Below, piece after piece: positions 1 to 6,696 of a stretch of 13,575 nucleotides of DNA. This stretch comes from JAGXLC01 sp964585385 (GTDB lineage: Bacteria > Bacteroidota > Bacteroidia > Bacteroidales > UBA12077): the NCBI GenBank assembly GCA_964585385.1, contig CAZPDP010000066.1, forward strand, positions 1-13,575, read 5' to 3'. Positions within the stretch are counted from its first letter, which is position 1; each line of letters starts with the position of its first letter. A program made the translations under genes and the position numbers. The notes under the pieces were generated by a model that saw only the letters and a list, made by a program, of their open reading frames with translations, searched no databases and had not been told where the DNA came from.

Positions 1-2
1 TG

Positions 3-76
3 CTCCCCTGGCTGGACTTGAACCAGCGACTCCCTGATTAACAGTCAGGTGCTCTAACCAACTGAGCTACAGAGGA
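3..76 (-). tRNA. tRNA-Asn (anticodon GUU)
   Basis: The minus strand folds into a complete cloverleaf of 74 nt. The acceptor stem TCCTCTG pairs with CAGGGGA with one G-T wobble. The D arm starts GCTC and ends GAGC. The anticodon stem CCTGA/TCAGG encloses the loop CTGTTAA, which puts GTT at positions 34-36 and decodes asparagine codons AAC and AAU. The T arm is GCTGG-TTCAAGT-CCAGC, followed by discriminator G. The two bases visible after the discriminator are CA, so a full CCA tail does not seem to be encoded. The window starts here, so further tRNAs downstream on the minus strand cannot be excluded. Confidence 0.96.
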
Positions 77-114
77 ATTTTTTGTTACATTATTCTTATC
101 AAACAACGCGGATG

Positions 115-145
115 CAAAACTAAAAGCTTTTAATTAAATTTCCAA
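115..145 (-). promoter_or_regulatory. Candidate promoter of tRNA-Asn
   Basis: Read on the minus strand, TAGTTTTG (122 to 115) matches the Bacteroidota -7 consensus TAnnTTTG exactly. A TTG (145 to 143) lies 20 nt upstream as the -33 element. Transcription would start near 108, leaving a leader of about 30 nt to be trimmed from the tRNA precursor. The match to consensus is seen; the activity is inferred. Confidence 0.6.
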
Positions 146-248
146 TAGTTCGTATGAAATTTTTAGCAATTAAATGGAAAATGTTCCTTGAGGATAGCAT
201 AAGTTGTTAATCTATAGTTTATTTTCATATTTAAATTTCTGTTAAAAA

Positions 249-280
249 CAAAAGCCGGGATGAGGTTTTCCCGGCTTTTG
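249..280 (-). terminator. Intrinsic terminator after the DUF4382 lipoprotein gene
   Basis: A perfect 12-bp stem (249-260 with 269-280, core AGCCGGGA/TCCCGGCT) encloses an 8-nt loop. On the minus strand it is followed by a T-rich run (TTTTTGTTTTTA counted from the stem end). It begins 27 nt past the stop codon of the lipoprotein gene at 307-1209 and insulates it from the tRNA. Confidence 0.88.
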
Positions 281-306
281 CGCACAATTGAGGATACGGG
301 TATGTA

Positions 307-1209
307 TTAGAGGGAGGAAAGGTCTATTGGTTCTGATGTTGTTGAGTTACTTGTTACTTCTACATCTTCAATTGTTGTCAGGACTTCTTTATATTCTCCG
401 TTGTAGTATCTTGCTACAATCAGGTCATAAGTCTTAGGAGCCAGATAAGACAATATGTAATTGTTCTGGTCATCCAGATTATCACTGGTTACAGCATTGG
501 GGAAGCGTGCTTCTTCCGCCTCCGGGTCATCTGCTTCGCCTGATTCATAGGTGTCATTCTCATAGGCGTAGACAATAATATCTGTATTGTCCGGTATATT
601 GGTTACTGCTCCTGAGATTGAACCGGCTTGATTATCCACTATTAATCGTATGGTTGGTTTTAATATATACATACCGGAAACGCCTGCTTTAACTACTGAT
701 TTTCTTGCATCAAAGTCAGCAGTAATGTCTACAGAGCCATTTGAAGGTACTACAAATTCTCCTGTTCCCTTAAAGCCTGATTCGCCGGCACTGGGAACAA
801 AAAGTGCAAGAGAATCGCCATTTTCATACTTCAAATAGCAACCTGGATTTGTTGGAGTGCCTTGTCCTTTAAGTGGAGCATCTAAAATAAAACGCAACTG
901 AGTATAAGTGCCTGCTTCCATCTCAAAATTACCGAGTAATTCGGAAGCACCGTCTGTCAAGTTAAGCAGGTTAATTGTTCTTGGTCCATTGTATCCCTCA
1001 AATGTCTCCCAATCAGCGTCTTGCTTGTGATATTGCATAGAATTAATGGTTATAAATACTCCTGTAACATCTGAGTCGTCAATTGGGGCATCGGTAATGG
1101 AGAGGTTAATGGTGCCGGTGCCTAAATCTTCATCGTCTTCACATGCTGTTGGGAATGCGAATAAAACAGCAGCTAAAAGACTTATGCCTAAAATTCTTTT
1201 CATTTTCAT
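307..1209 (-). CDS. DUF4382-domain lipoprotein, probably surface exposed
   Basis: The 300-aa protein starts with a lipoprotein signal peptide: basic n-region, hydrophobic stretch 6-19, then Thr-Ala-Cys with the lipidated Cys at 23. Cys23 is followed by EDDED, an acidic run like the export signal that sends Bacteroidota lipoproteins to the cell surface. Residues about 32-190 resemble the DUF4382 domain, recognisable by the opening TINLSITDAPID, then a V-x-x-I-N-S strand near 50-60 and GTYTQLRFILDAP at 100-112. Residues about 195-300 look like a second beta-sandwich of the carboxypeptidase-regulatory type, starting GSISGAV. The exact function of DUF4382 proteins is unknown to me. A second in-frame ATG lies at codon 3; either start leaves the signal peptide intact. 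An ECF-like promoter element at 1239-1274 links the gene to the sigma factor upstream. Confidence 0.85.
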   Translation of the reverse strand: MKMKRILGISLLAAVLFAFPTACEDDEDLGTGTINLSITDAPIDDSDVTGVFITINSMQYHKQDADWETFEGYNGPRTINLLNLTDGASELLGNFEMEAGTYTQLRFILDAPLKGQGTPTNPGCYLKYENGDSLALFVPSAGESGFKGTGEFVVPSNGSVDITADFDARKSVVKAGVSGMYILKPTIRLIVDNQAGSISGAVTNIPDNTDIIVYAYENDTYESGEADDPEAEEARFPNAVTSDNLDDQNNYILSYLAPKTYDLIVARYYNGEYKEVLTTIEDVEVTSNSTTSEPIDLSSL

Positions 1210-1238
1210 GGTAGTTAAAGTTTAAATTAAACAATGTT

Positions 1239-1274
1239 TTCTATATTGAAGACGATAGACAGAACTAAAGGGTG
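1239..1274 (-). promoter_or_regulatory. Candidate ECF sigma promoter of the DUF4382 lipoprotein gene
   Basis: On the minus strand TCGTCTTCAATATAGAA (1255 to 1239) carries the CGTC core typical of ECF -10 elements. CAC sits exactly 17 nt upstream (1274 to 1272), where ECF promoters usually have AAC, so the -35 is weak. The 17-mer is 15/17 identical to the one in front of the first gene of the sigma operon (3866-3882). It ends 29 nt before the ATG. The shared sequence is seen; its use by the neighbouring sigma factor is inferred. Confidence 0.5.
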
Positions 1275-1308
1275 GGAACGAGATGGGAATTTTTTTGAAA
1301 AATTTATT

Positions 1309-1340
1309 TAAAACACAGGTAAAGAGGGTGTTGTGTTTTA
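1309..1340 (-). terminator. Possible weak hairpin terminator overlapping the stop of the anti-sigma-like gene
   Basis: TAAAACAC (1309-1316) and GTGTTTTA (1333-1340) form a perfect 8-bp inverted repeat around a 16-nt loop. The second arm contains the TAA stop codon of the gene at 1338-2546. On the minus strand the stem ends in TTTTA and is followed by AT-rich sequence. The stem is AT-rich and the loop long, so termination would be partial at best, and some transcripts could read on into the DUF4382 gene. Confidence 0.3.
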
Positions 1341-2546
1341 TCGAATTTCATATTTCAGAGAAATCTGTACACCCAGAGAAGTCGTATAAGTCTGATTGAA
1401 GTCGGCGGGTAATTCCTCCGAACCTTTGTAGATGTTTATGAGGCCCGGGTCTATTTTTGCACTGGTAGACAGAATAAGTGAATTTGTTAACCTCGAGTCT
1501 ACTTCGTACCCTACTATCAGCCCCAGGTCATAATTTTTATAGATATCCCGGATGTTTTCTTTATTTTCATTAATATCCTGGTAAGCATTCTGTAAATAGC
1601 TTCCATACGTTCCCAGGACAAAATGATGAGATACTGGAATATTTTTATTTTCTCTAATAAAACGGTATCTTCCCGTTAAAACAAGGGAGGTATATTTCAA
1701 TTGAATTTGATTGGTAATAAAATCACCATGCGCATATTCCTTATATATTTGGCCATTATTGTTATTGAACTGACTTTCCAGTTGAATATCAAACCTGTCA
1801 TTAAGGTTTATGCCTGCCAGTAAACTTATTGCATTATTCCGCACTGGTTCTGCTGAACTGTATGGAGATTCTCTTATGCTGTAAAGTGTTTTGTTGCTTA
1901 GAAGCCAGGTGTTTCCGAACTGTCCTGCCGCACCTACATAAAATTTTGTTTTATTGGATTGCTCATCGGTGGACATTTCGTCCTGTGTTATAGCGTCAGA
2001 CATAATAAGTGACCCGGTATTCGGAGCATTATAAGCGAGCCGGATATTTCCTGTCTGCAGGCTGGAAAGTTCAGGGTCGGGGCTTTTTGATTGGTTTGAT
2101 GCATTTCCGGCTTCAATGTTCGGCATTTCTGAATCTTCATAGGGCTGCTCAAGAGTGCTAATCATATTTTTCTCCAGGCTGGGCTCTCTGTTATCTCTGT
2201 CCACAAGGGCATTAAAGGTTCCTTTTTCCTGCAGAATTTCAGGAGGGATTGGGTAAGTTTTATTTTCAATCGCGTTGCTGTACCTGTTATAATTTTCATC
2301 AATGATTTGAGCAGGGATAAAAACAAGCAGGAAAAGCACCACAACGGCAGCAGCAGCAGCCGCATAGCTAGTATTGCGCAGAAAGACAATCCTGTCCTGA
2401 TGTTTCAGCTCTTCTGAAATATTTTGCCAGGCATTGTCAATATCCAGTTCATCCTGGATATTCTCCCATATTTTTCCGGGAGGTTCTTCGGAATGACTTT
2501 CAACCTTCTTTTTGTACCAATCTCTAAAATGCTTGTCTTCTTTCAT
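1338..2546 (-). CDS. Membrane protein in anti-sigma position with C-terminal beta-barrel-like domain
   Basis: The protein has 402 aa and no signal peptide. Residues 1-58 are hydrophilic and hold two short repeats, WENIQDEL (27-34) and WQNISEEL (40-47), the first after the PP-x-x-x-W motif seen in proteins encoded next to Bacteroidota ECF sigma factors. One strongly hydrophobic segment at about 60-82, opening with an alanine run, should cross the inner membrane. Residues about 90-195 are polar linker. From about 200 to the end there are alternating aromatic/polar strands resembling a PorT-like outer-membrane beta-barrel. The start codon lies 1 nt past the sigma factor stop (TAAGATG), so the two are probably translationally coupled. 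By position and layout it is likely to bind and restrain the sigma factor through residues 1-58; this is inference. It does not contain a recognisable zinc-binding anti-sigma motif. Confidence 0.72.
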   Translation of the reverse strand: MKEDKHFRDWYKKKVESHSEEPPGKIWENIQDELDIDNAWQNISEELKHQDRIVFLRNTSYAAAAAAVVVLFLLVFIPAQIIDENYNRYSNAIENKTYPIPPEILQEKGTFNALVDRDNREPSLEKNMISTLEQPYEDSEMPNIEAGNASNQSKSPDPELSSLQTGNIRLAYNAPNTGSLIMSDAITQDEMSTDEQSNKTKFYVGAAGQFGNTWLLSNKTLYSIRESPYSSAEPVRNNAISLLAGINLNDRFDIQLESQFNNNNGQIYKEYAHGDFITNQIQLKYTSLVLTGRYRFIRENKNIPVSHHFVLGTYGSYLQNAYQDINENKENIRDIYKNYDLGLIVGYEVDSRLTNSLILSTSAKIDPGLINIYKGSEELPADFNQTYTTSLGVQISLKYEIR

Positions 2547-2547
2547 C

Positions 2548-3093
2548 TTATAAATAATCTTTAATCAACACCTTTAATTTAGCCCGGGCTCTTTTGTATT
2601 GAGATTTGCTTGTTCCTTCTGTAATGTCGAGCTTTTTAGCAATTTCTTTATGCGTATAACCTTCAACTGCATAAAGGTTGAAAACTGTTTTTGCTCCGTC
2701 AGGTAGCTGCGATATAATCTGCATAACCCCGTCCGAATTGATTTTTTCCAGTATATGGTCATCCATTTTTTCTTCTTCAATTTCCTGGTTCAGATCAAGG
2801 TATTCAAATTGTCGTGATTTTTGTCTGAGGTAATCGATTGCAGTATGGGTTATAATTTTTCGAATCCAGCCTTCAAGGGATCCTTCTGCCTTGAATGTTT
2901 TAATTTTTTTGAAAACCTTTATAAAACCATCCTGAAGAATGTCCTGAGCCATAGCCCTGTCTTTGGCATAACTAAGACATATACCATACATCTTTTTTGC
3001 ATATTTTCTGTACAGTAATTCCTGGTATTTTCTTTTGTTTTGTTTACATCCCTCCCACAAATCGTAATCACTGTACAATTCTTTCTGGCTCAT
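2548..3093 (-). CDS. ECF-family RNA polymerase sigma factor
   Basis: This 181-aa protein is of normal length for a group 4 (ECF) sigma factor. Region 2 spans about 26-94, with the core-binding stretch AQDILQDGFIKVFKKI (49-64) and the -10 recognition part ending in W76-IRKIITHTAIDYLR. An acidic linker (103-118) leads to region 4 at about 123-176, including LPDGAKTVFNLYAVEGYTHK and the helix-turn-helix I151-AKKLDITEGTSKSQYKRAR. It would direct RNA polymerase to promoters under control of an envelope signal. It is the second gene of an operon: it follows the lipoprotein gene by 11 nt and is followed 1 nt later by the anti-sigma-like gene. The ECF-like sequence in front of the operon suggests that it activates its own transcription. 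Confidence 0.95.
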   Translation of the reverse strand: MSQKELYSDYDLWEGCKQNKRKYQELLYRKYAKKMYGICLSYAKDRAMAQDILQDGFIKVFKKIKTFKAEGSLEGWIRKIITHTAIDYLRQKSRQFEYLDLNQEIEEEKMDDHILEKINSDGVMQIISQLPDGAKTVFNLYAVEGYTHKEIAKKLDITEGTSKSQYKRARAKLKVLIKDYL

Positions 3094-3104
3094 TAATACT
3101 CCCT

Positions 3105-3848
3105 CTATTTAATGACAGCCTTGAATGATTTTTCTAACCTCGGCAAAATATTGTTATAGATTTCCCTGTTTTGTTTATCAGAAATAATGATTTTCTGTTG
3201 GTTCCCCACAGGGATAAGGTCAGCTTCATTTAATTTCTGAATATCAAATGAATAAAAAAGATTGTTAAGATTAAAACGAACCTCTATTGTTCTTGAATCA
3301 TAATTATTCAGTGTTATTTCTTTTTCGTCTTCTGTATTCTGAACAGTCAATTCAATCGTTTCGTCCTGGGTCTGATCAAACCCGGAAAACAGGATGTCAA
3401 GGTTGTTTTCTCCCAGCCCTGGATTACTGAAACTTCCATTTAGTTGCATATATCCGGTAGAATCATTATTTGAAAGATGAAAGGTAATTTCAATTTTACT
3501 GTATTTTCCCTGGGGAATTGTGACCTCTATAGGTTCGCTTGTCTGATTGCTGGCCAGATTAGCTTTAAGAACAGAATCAAATGTTTTGGAAAAGTAATAG
3601 TTTTCAGCATCCTCTCTCGTTCCGTCAAATTCAATTTCTGAAATATATACTGACCCCTTGTTTATGAATAATTTTCCGGGAATGGATGTTTTTTGTTCTC
3701 CTGATTTATTATTATCATCAATTTCACCTTTCCCAATCATTGTGAATTCTAAATTGATTTTTGTTGGCTCCAACAATTGGTCCAGTTCACAGGAATGAAA
3801 AAGAAAAGCAAAAGCTATAAACCCCGCAACATAAGCTATTTTTTTCAT
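3105..3848 (-). CDS. Lipoprotein heading the ECF sigma operon
   Basis: The product is a 247-aa protein with a lipoprotein signal peptide: MKK, hydrophobic residues 4-17, then His-Ser-Cys with lipidated Cys20. Cys20 is followed by ELDQ, without the long acidic run of the other lipoprotein in this window, so a periplasm-facing anchor is plausible. The rest is beta-rich with no catalytic motif. The stretch VYISEIEFDG (67-76), later IPQGKYSKIEITF (111-123), parallels the V-x-x-I-N-S and AGTYTQLRFIL strands of the DUF4382 protein at 307-1209, so I suspect a distant DUF4382-like fold. A short basic C-terminus (residues 220-247) may be helical. It is the first gene of the sigma operon, preceded 17 nt upstream by the ECF-like -10 element. 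A role as sensor or as an output of the sigma factor is inference. Confidence 0.75.
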   Translation of the reverse strand: MKKIAYVAGFIAFAFLFHSCELDQLLEPTKINLEFTMIGKGEIDDNNKSGEQKTSIPGKLFINKGSVYISEIEFDGTREDAENYYFSKTFDSVLKANLASNQTSEPIEVTIPQGKYSKIEITFHLSNNDSTGYMQLNGSFSNPGLGENNLDILFSGFDQTQDETIELTVQNTEDEKEITLNNYDSRTIEVRFNLNNLFYSFDIQKLNEADLIPVGNQQKIIISDKQNREIYNNILPRLEKSFKAVIK

Positions 3849-3865
3849 ATACAGATATGTATTGC

Positions 3866-3901
3866 TTCTATAATGTAGACGAAAATTGTCTTAAAAAAGT
3901 T
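3866..3901 (-). promoter_or_regulatory. Candidate autoregulated ECF promoter of the sigma operon
   Basis: On the minus strand AAC (3901 to 3899), a 17-nt spacer and CGTC (3881 to 3878) reproduce the general ECF promoter pattern of AAC-N16-17-CGTC. The core lies inside TCGTCTACATTATAGAA (3882 to 3866), which recurs with two changes in front of the DUF4382 gene. Transcription would start close to the ATG, giving a very short leader. No TAnnTTTG housekeeping -7 element is visible in this 90-bp gap. Confidence 0.6.
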
Positions 3902-3938
3902 GTAATGAACAGCCTAAAATTTATGTAAATAATTCAAT

Positions 3939-4553
3939 CTAAAACAGACCGTGGATTTCAGCGTCGATTTTATCAATGACTTTTCTGAGATCTTCTTTTT
4001 TTTCGGAGAAATTGGTGTTATCGACATCAATGATTAGGAGTTTACCCAGGTTGTAGGCTGCGACCCAGGACTCATAGCGCTCGTTGAGCTTTTTAAGGTA
4101 ATCCAGCCGGATGTTGTTTTCGTATTCTCTTCCTCTTTTTTGAATCTGATTGACCAATGTGGGTACTGAAGCACGCAGGTACAGGAGTAGATCGGGTGGT
4201 TCGACCAGAGAAGTCATCAGGTTGAAAAGGGTGAAATAATTCTCGAAATCGCGGGTTGACATAAGGCCCATAGAGTGGAGGTTTGGAGCAAAGATGTAGG
4301 CATCTTCATAAATGGTGCGGTCCTGTATCACAGTTTTTCCTGATTTTCTGATTTTAAGAATTTGATTAAAGCGGCTGTTCAGGAAATAAATCTGCAGATT
4401 GAATGACCATCGTTGCATATCTTCATAGAAATCATTCAAATAAGGATTGTCATCCACTTTTTCATAGTGGGCATCCCATCCGTAGTGTTTGGCAAGTAGC
4501 CCGGCCAGTGTGGTTTTTCCTGAGCCAATATTTCCCGCAATTGCTATATGCAT
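3939..4553 (-). CDS. Deoxynucleoside kinase (deoxyadenosine/deoxyguanosine kinase type)
   Basis: This 204-aa cytoplasmic enzyme would phosphorylate deoxynucleosides with ATP to feed the dNTP pool by salvage. The P-loop is GNIGSGKT at 7-14. The DRT motif at 78-80, followed by IYED, matches the DRS/ERS motif that holds the catalytic base region and substrate. The arginine-rich lid is QKRGREYE at 138-145. E31 after the first strand-helix unit is likely to contact the deoxyribose. Length and motif spacing match the bacterial dNK family; the preferred base cannot be read from the sequence. The start gives a P-loop seven residues in, as usual. The small basic protein gene at 4566-4811 ends 12 nt upstream, so the two are likely co-transcribed. 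Confidence 0.93.
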   Translation of the reverse strand: MHIAIAGNIGSGKTTLAGLLAKHYGWDAHYEKVDDNPYLNDFYEDMQRWSFNLQIYFLNSRFNQILKIRKSGKTVIQDRTIYEDAYIFAPNLHSMGLMSTRDFENYFTLFNLMTSLVEPPDLLLYLRASVPTLVNQIQKRGREYENNIRLDYLKKLNERYESWVAAYNLGKLLIIDVDNTNFSEKKEDLRKVIDKIDAEIHGLF

Positions 4554-4565
4554 AAAAGGAGATTT

Positions 4566-4811
4566 TTAGTATTGTTTTTTGTTTTGAGGTTCGGCAAACA
4601 GATTGGGTTGATCTTCAAATAATGAAGGATAATCTTCATCAAATTTTTCCAGTATTGATCCGATGATAAACTCCCTCATTAGCTTAGAGCGGTTTTTTAC
4701 CTTATATCGTTTGCAATAATTATCGATAGCATTCAATTCCTTCTTGTTAAAAAGGATGGATTTTTTGTGTACCCGTTTTAAACTTTTTTCTTTCTTCTTT
4801 TTACGTTTCAA
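4566..4811 (-). CDS. Small basic protein with ribbon-helix-helix-like core
   Basis: This 81-aa protein is not one I can assign to a named function. Residues 1-17 are almost entirely Lys/Arg. Residues 18-56 (SILFNKKELNAIDNYCKRY onward to ILEKF) have the strand-helix-turn-helix layout of Arc/MetJ-type ribbon-helix-helix DNA-binding proteins: a short strand with alternating residues, helix about 23-35, a turn at KVKN, and helix about 41-56. The tail 57-81 is acidic and proline-containing. Similar short proteins are common in Bacteroidota genomes. It sits 12 nt upstream of the deoxynucleoside kinase on the same strand, so it may be co-expressed or may regulate the pair. The fold assignment is from pattern only; a ribosome- or RNA-associated role is also possible given the lysine-rich start. 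Confidence 0.68.
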   Translation of the reverse strand: MKRKKKKEKSLKRVHKKSILFNKKELNAIDNYCKRYKVKNRSKLMREFIIGSILEKFDEDYPSLFEDQPNLFAEPQNKKQY

Positions 4812-5051
4812 TGAATCGTTTTTTTGATAATATCCTTATGCAAGCCCGGATGAATGCCAATCCCAACGCTTGGTAATTGTAAAAATAATAAATATTCTGA
4901 TGATCACAGAAATGAGTTATTAACATTTTATGAAGGGTGCTGGCAGAGGTAATAAAGAGAGAATTGCAATGGATATCTGAAACATTAATAAGTGAAACAA
5001 TTCTTAATTGAGGCTACAGGAATACCGGATTTGAAATAACGTTGCAAAATT

Positions 5052-6569
5052 TTACAGAGAATTATTCAATTCCAGCAAATCATCAATATAATACCGGTTG
5101 TTTGACAGACGAGGTACCTTATTTTGCCCTCCAAGCTTGCCTCTTTTTTTCATCCAGGAATAGAACAACCCGGGTTTCGCTTTATTGATAACCGGGGGAT
5201 CCAAAGTAATGTCCTTGTAACGCTTCGCCTCATAATCTGAGTTGATGGCTTTGAGTGCATTGTCCAGGGTTGTTTTGAAATAATCCAGGTTTTCCGGTTC
5301 TTTTTCAAATTCTATCACCCATTCATGGCCACCTTTGTTTTGTGTGCCCATATAAACCGGAGCTGCTGTATATTCTTTGACAATAGCTCCCGTTTTTTCA
5401 CACGCCGTATTCAGGGCATTTTCAGCATTATCAATGATAACTTCTTCTCCAAATGCATTGATAAAATGTTTTGTCCTGCCAGAAATTTTAATTTTGTGGG
5501 GATACAGACTGGTAAACCGTATAGTGTCTCCAATCATGTATCGCCAGAGCCCTCCGTTGGTGCTTATTACCAGTGCATAATTAGTATCGGTTTCGACTTC
5601 ATCGATGGTCAGGGCTTTCGGATGGTCTTTCTCCAGTTCATCCATGGGAATAAACTCGAAAAAGACTTCGTAATCGAGCATCAGGAGCATATCTTTTTTG
5701 TGAAAGTTGTCCTGTAATGCAAAAAAACCTTCGGAAGCGTTGTATGCTTCCATGTAGTGCATGTTGTCAGATGGGATTAGTTTTTTAAATTGTTCCTTAT
5801 AAGGTGCAAAACTTACGCCTCCATGCACGAAAAGCTCAAGGTTGGGCCAAACTTCGAGGATGTTGTCAGCTCCTGTTTTTTTGAGAATATGCTTTAGAAG
5901 CACCATAATCCAAGAGGGTACACCATTGATATTGGTGATGTTTTCTTTAACTGTGGTGGCGGTAATTTTTTCAAGTTTTTCTTCCCATTCTGCAATTAAT
6001 GCTATGTCCTGGCTGGGTGTTTTGACAAAATAGGTCCAGAAAGGCATATTGTCTATCAGAATGGCAGATAAATCACCATAAAGAGATTTGTTGTTTATCT
6101 TGTTTATCTGCTGACTTCCTCCCAGGGTAAGTCCTTTACCGGAATAGAGTCTTGAATTGGGAAAGTTTGAGAAATAGAGAGCCAGGGTATCTTTTCCTCC
6201 CCGGAAGTGGCAGTTTTCAAGAGCTTCCTTGCTTACTGGGATAAATTTGCTTTTATCGCTGGTAGTTCCGGATGATTTGGCAAACCATTTGATTAAGCCT
6301 GGCCAGACCACATCCTGTTCACCTTTAAGTAGCCGGTCTACGTATGGTTTAAAGTCTTCGTATGTGTGAACAGGAACTCTTTCCTGAAATTGCTTTATGG
6401 TCTGAATATCAGAAAAACTGTATTTTTGTCCGAACTCCGTATCTTTAGCAAGGTTCAGTATTTTAAACAGTTGCTCCTGCTGAATGTCTGAAGGAAATTT
6501 TTTAAACAGCTCAATCTGATACATTCTTTTAACATTGAGCCAATTAATAAGTGAGTTGATTATTTGCAT
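5052..6569 (-). CDS. GH3 auxin-responsive promoter family protein (acyl-adenylating enzyme)
   Basis: The 505-aa protein belongs to the GH3 branch of the ANL adenylating superfamily, whose plant members join amino acids to auxin or jasmonate through an acyl-AMP intermediate. Visible motifs are the phosphate-binding loop SSGTTSDKSKFIPVS (99-113), YNASEGFFA (276-284; the A/E contact ATP and substrate), and the STNGGLWRYMIGDTIRF block (336-352) with the conserved Trp-Arg-Tyr and Gly-Asp. The C-terminal domain begins near K361 (KISGRTKHFINAFGEEV) and carries the mobile lysine-rich part 464-485. Length is normal for bacterial GH3 proteins. The substrate of bacterial members is generally unknown, and this protein should not be assumed to act on auxin. 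It appears to be a single-gene transcript with its own promoter at 6592-6623. Confidence 0.92.
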   Translation of the reverse strand: MQIINSLINWLNVKRMYQIELFKKFPSDIQQEQLFKILNLAKDTEFGQKYSFSDIQTIKQFQERVPVHTYEDFKPYVDRLLKGEQDVVWPGLIKWFAKSSGTTSDKSKFIPVSKEALENCHFRGGKDTLALYFSNFPNSRLYSGKGLTLGGSQQINKINNKSLYGDLSAILIDNMPFWTYFVKTPSQDIALIAEWEEKLEKITATTVKENITNINGVPSWIMVLLKHILKKTGADNILEVWPNLELFVHGGVSFAPYKEQFKKLIPSDNMHYMEAYNASEGFFALQDNFHKKDMLLMLDYEVFFEFIPMDELEKDHPKALTIDEVETDTNYALVISTNGGLWRYMIGDTIRFTSLYPHKIKISGRTKHFINAFGEEVIIDNAENALNTACEKTGAIVKEYTAAPVYMGTQNKGGHEWVIEFEKEPENLDYFKTTLDNALKAINSDYEAKRYKDITLDPPVINKAKPGLFYSWMKKRGKLGGQNKVPRLSNNRYYIDDLLELNNSL

Positions 6570-6591
6570 ACCTGGTTTTATTTCTGGAAAT

Positions 6592-6623
6592 CAAATTTAG
6601 ACAAAAATTTTACTTATAGCAAC
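6592..6623 (-). promoter_or_regulatory. Candidate promoter of the GH3-family gene
   Basis: On the minus strand TAAATTTG (6599 to 6592) fits the Bacteroidota -7 consensus TAnnTTTG, and GTTG (6623 to 6620) lies 20 nt upstream as a -33 element. The -7 box ends 22 nt before the ATG at 6569, giving a leader of roughly 15 nt. Confidence 0.55.
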
Positions 6624-6696
6624 GTACTGCTATTATTAGTAAACCCTGTTTTTAAAGAGCTTGTATTCTTCGTTAGAATATCCGGGGAATATTATA

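Noticed and set aside
2346..2361. GCA-type triplet run in the anti-sigma-like gene
   Set aside because: It encodes the alanine run at the start of the membrane helix and is too short to suggest slippage or phase variation.
2162..2389. 75-codon alternative minus-strand frame inside the anti-sigma-like gene
   Set aside because: It overlaps the membrane segment of the longer, well-structured gene in another frame and has no separate start context.
5325..5717. 130-codon plus-strand frame inside the GH3 gene
   Set aside because: It lies opposite conserved GH3 motifs and has no domain of its own.
6664..6680. TATTCT/AGAATA hairpin downstream of the aminotransferase gene
   Set aside because: The stem is only 6 bp and AT-only apart from one pair, with no following T-run on the minus strand, so it is not a convincing terminator.
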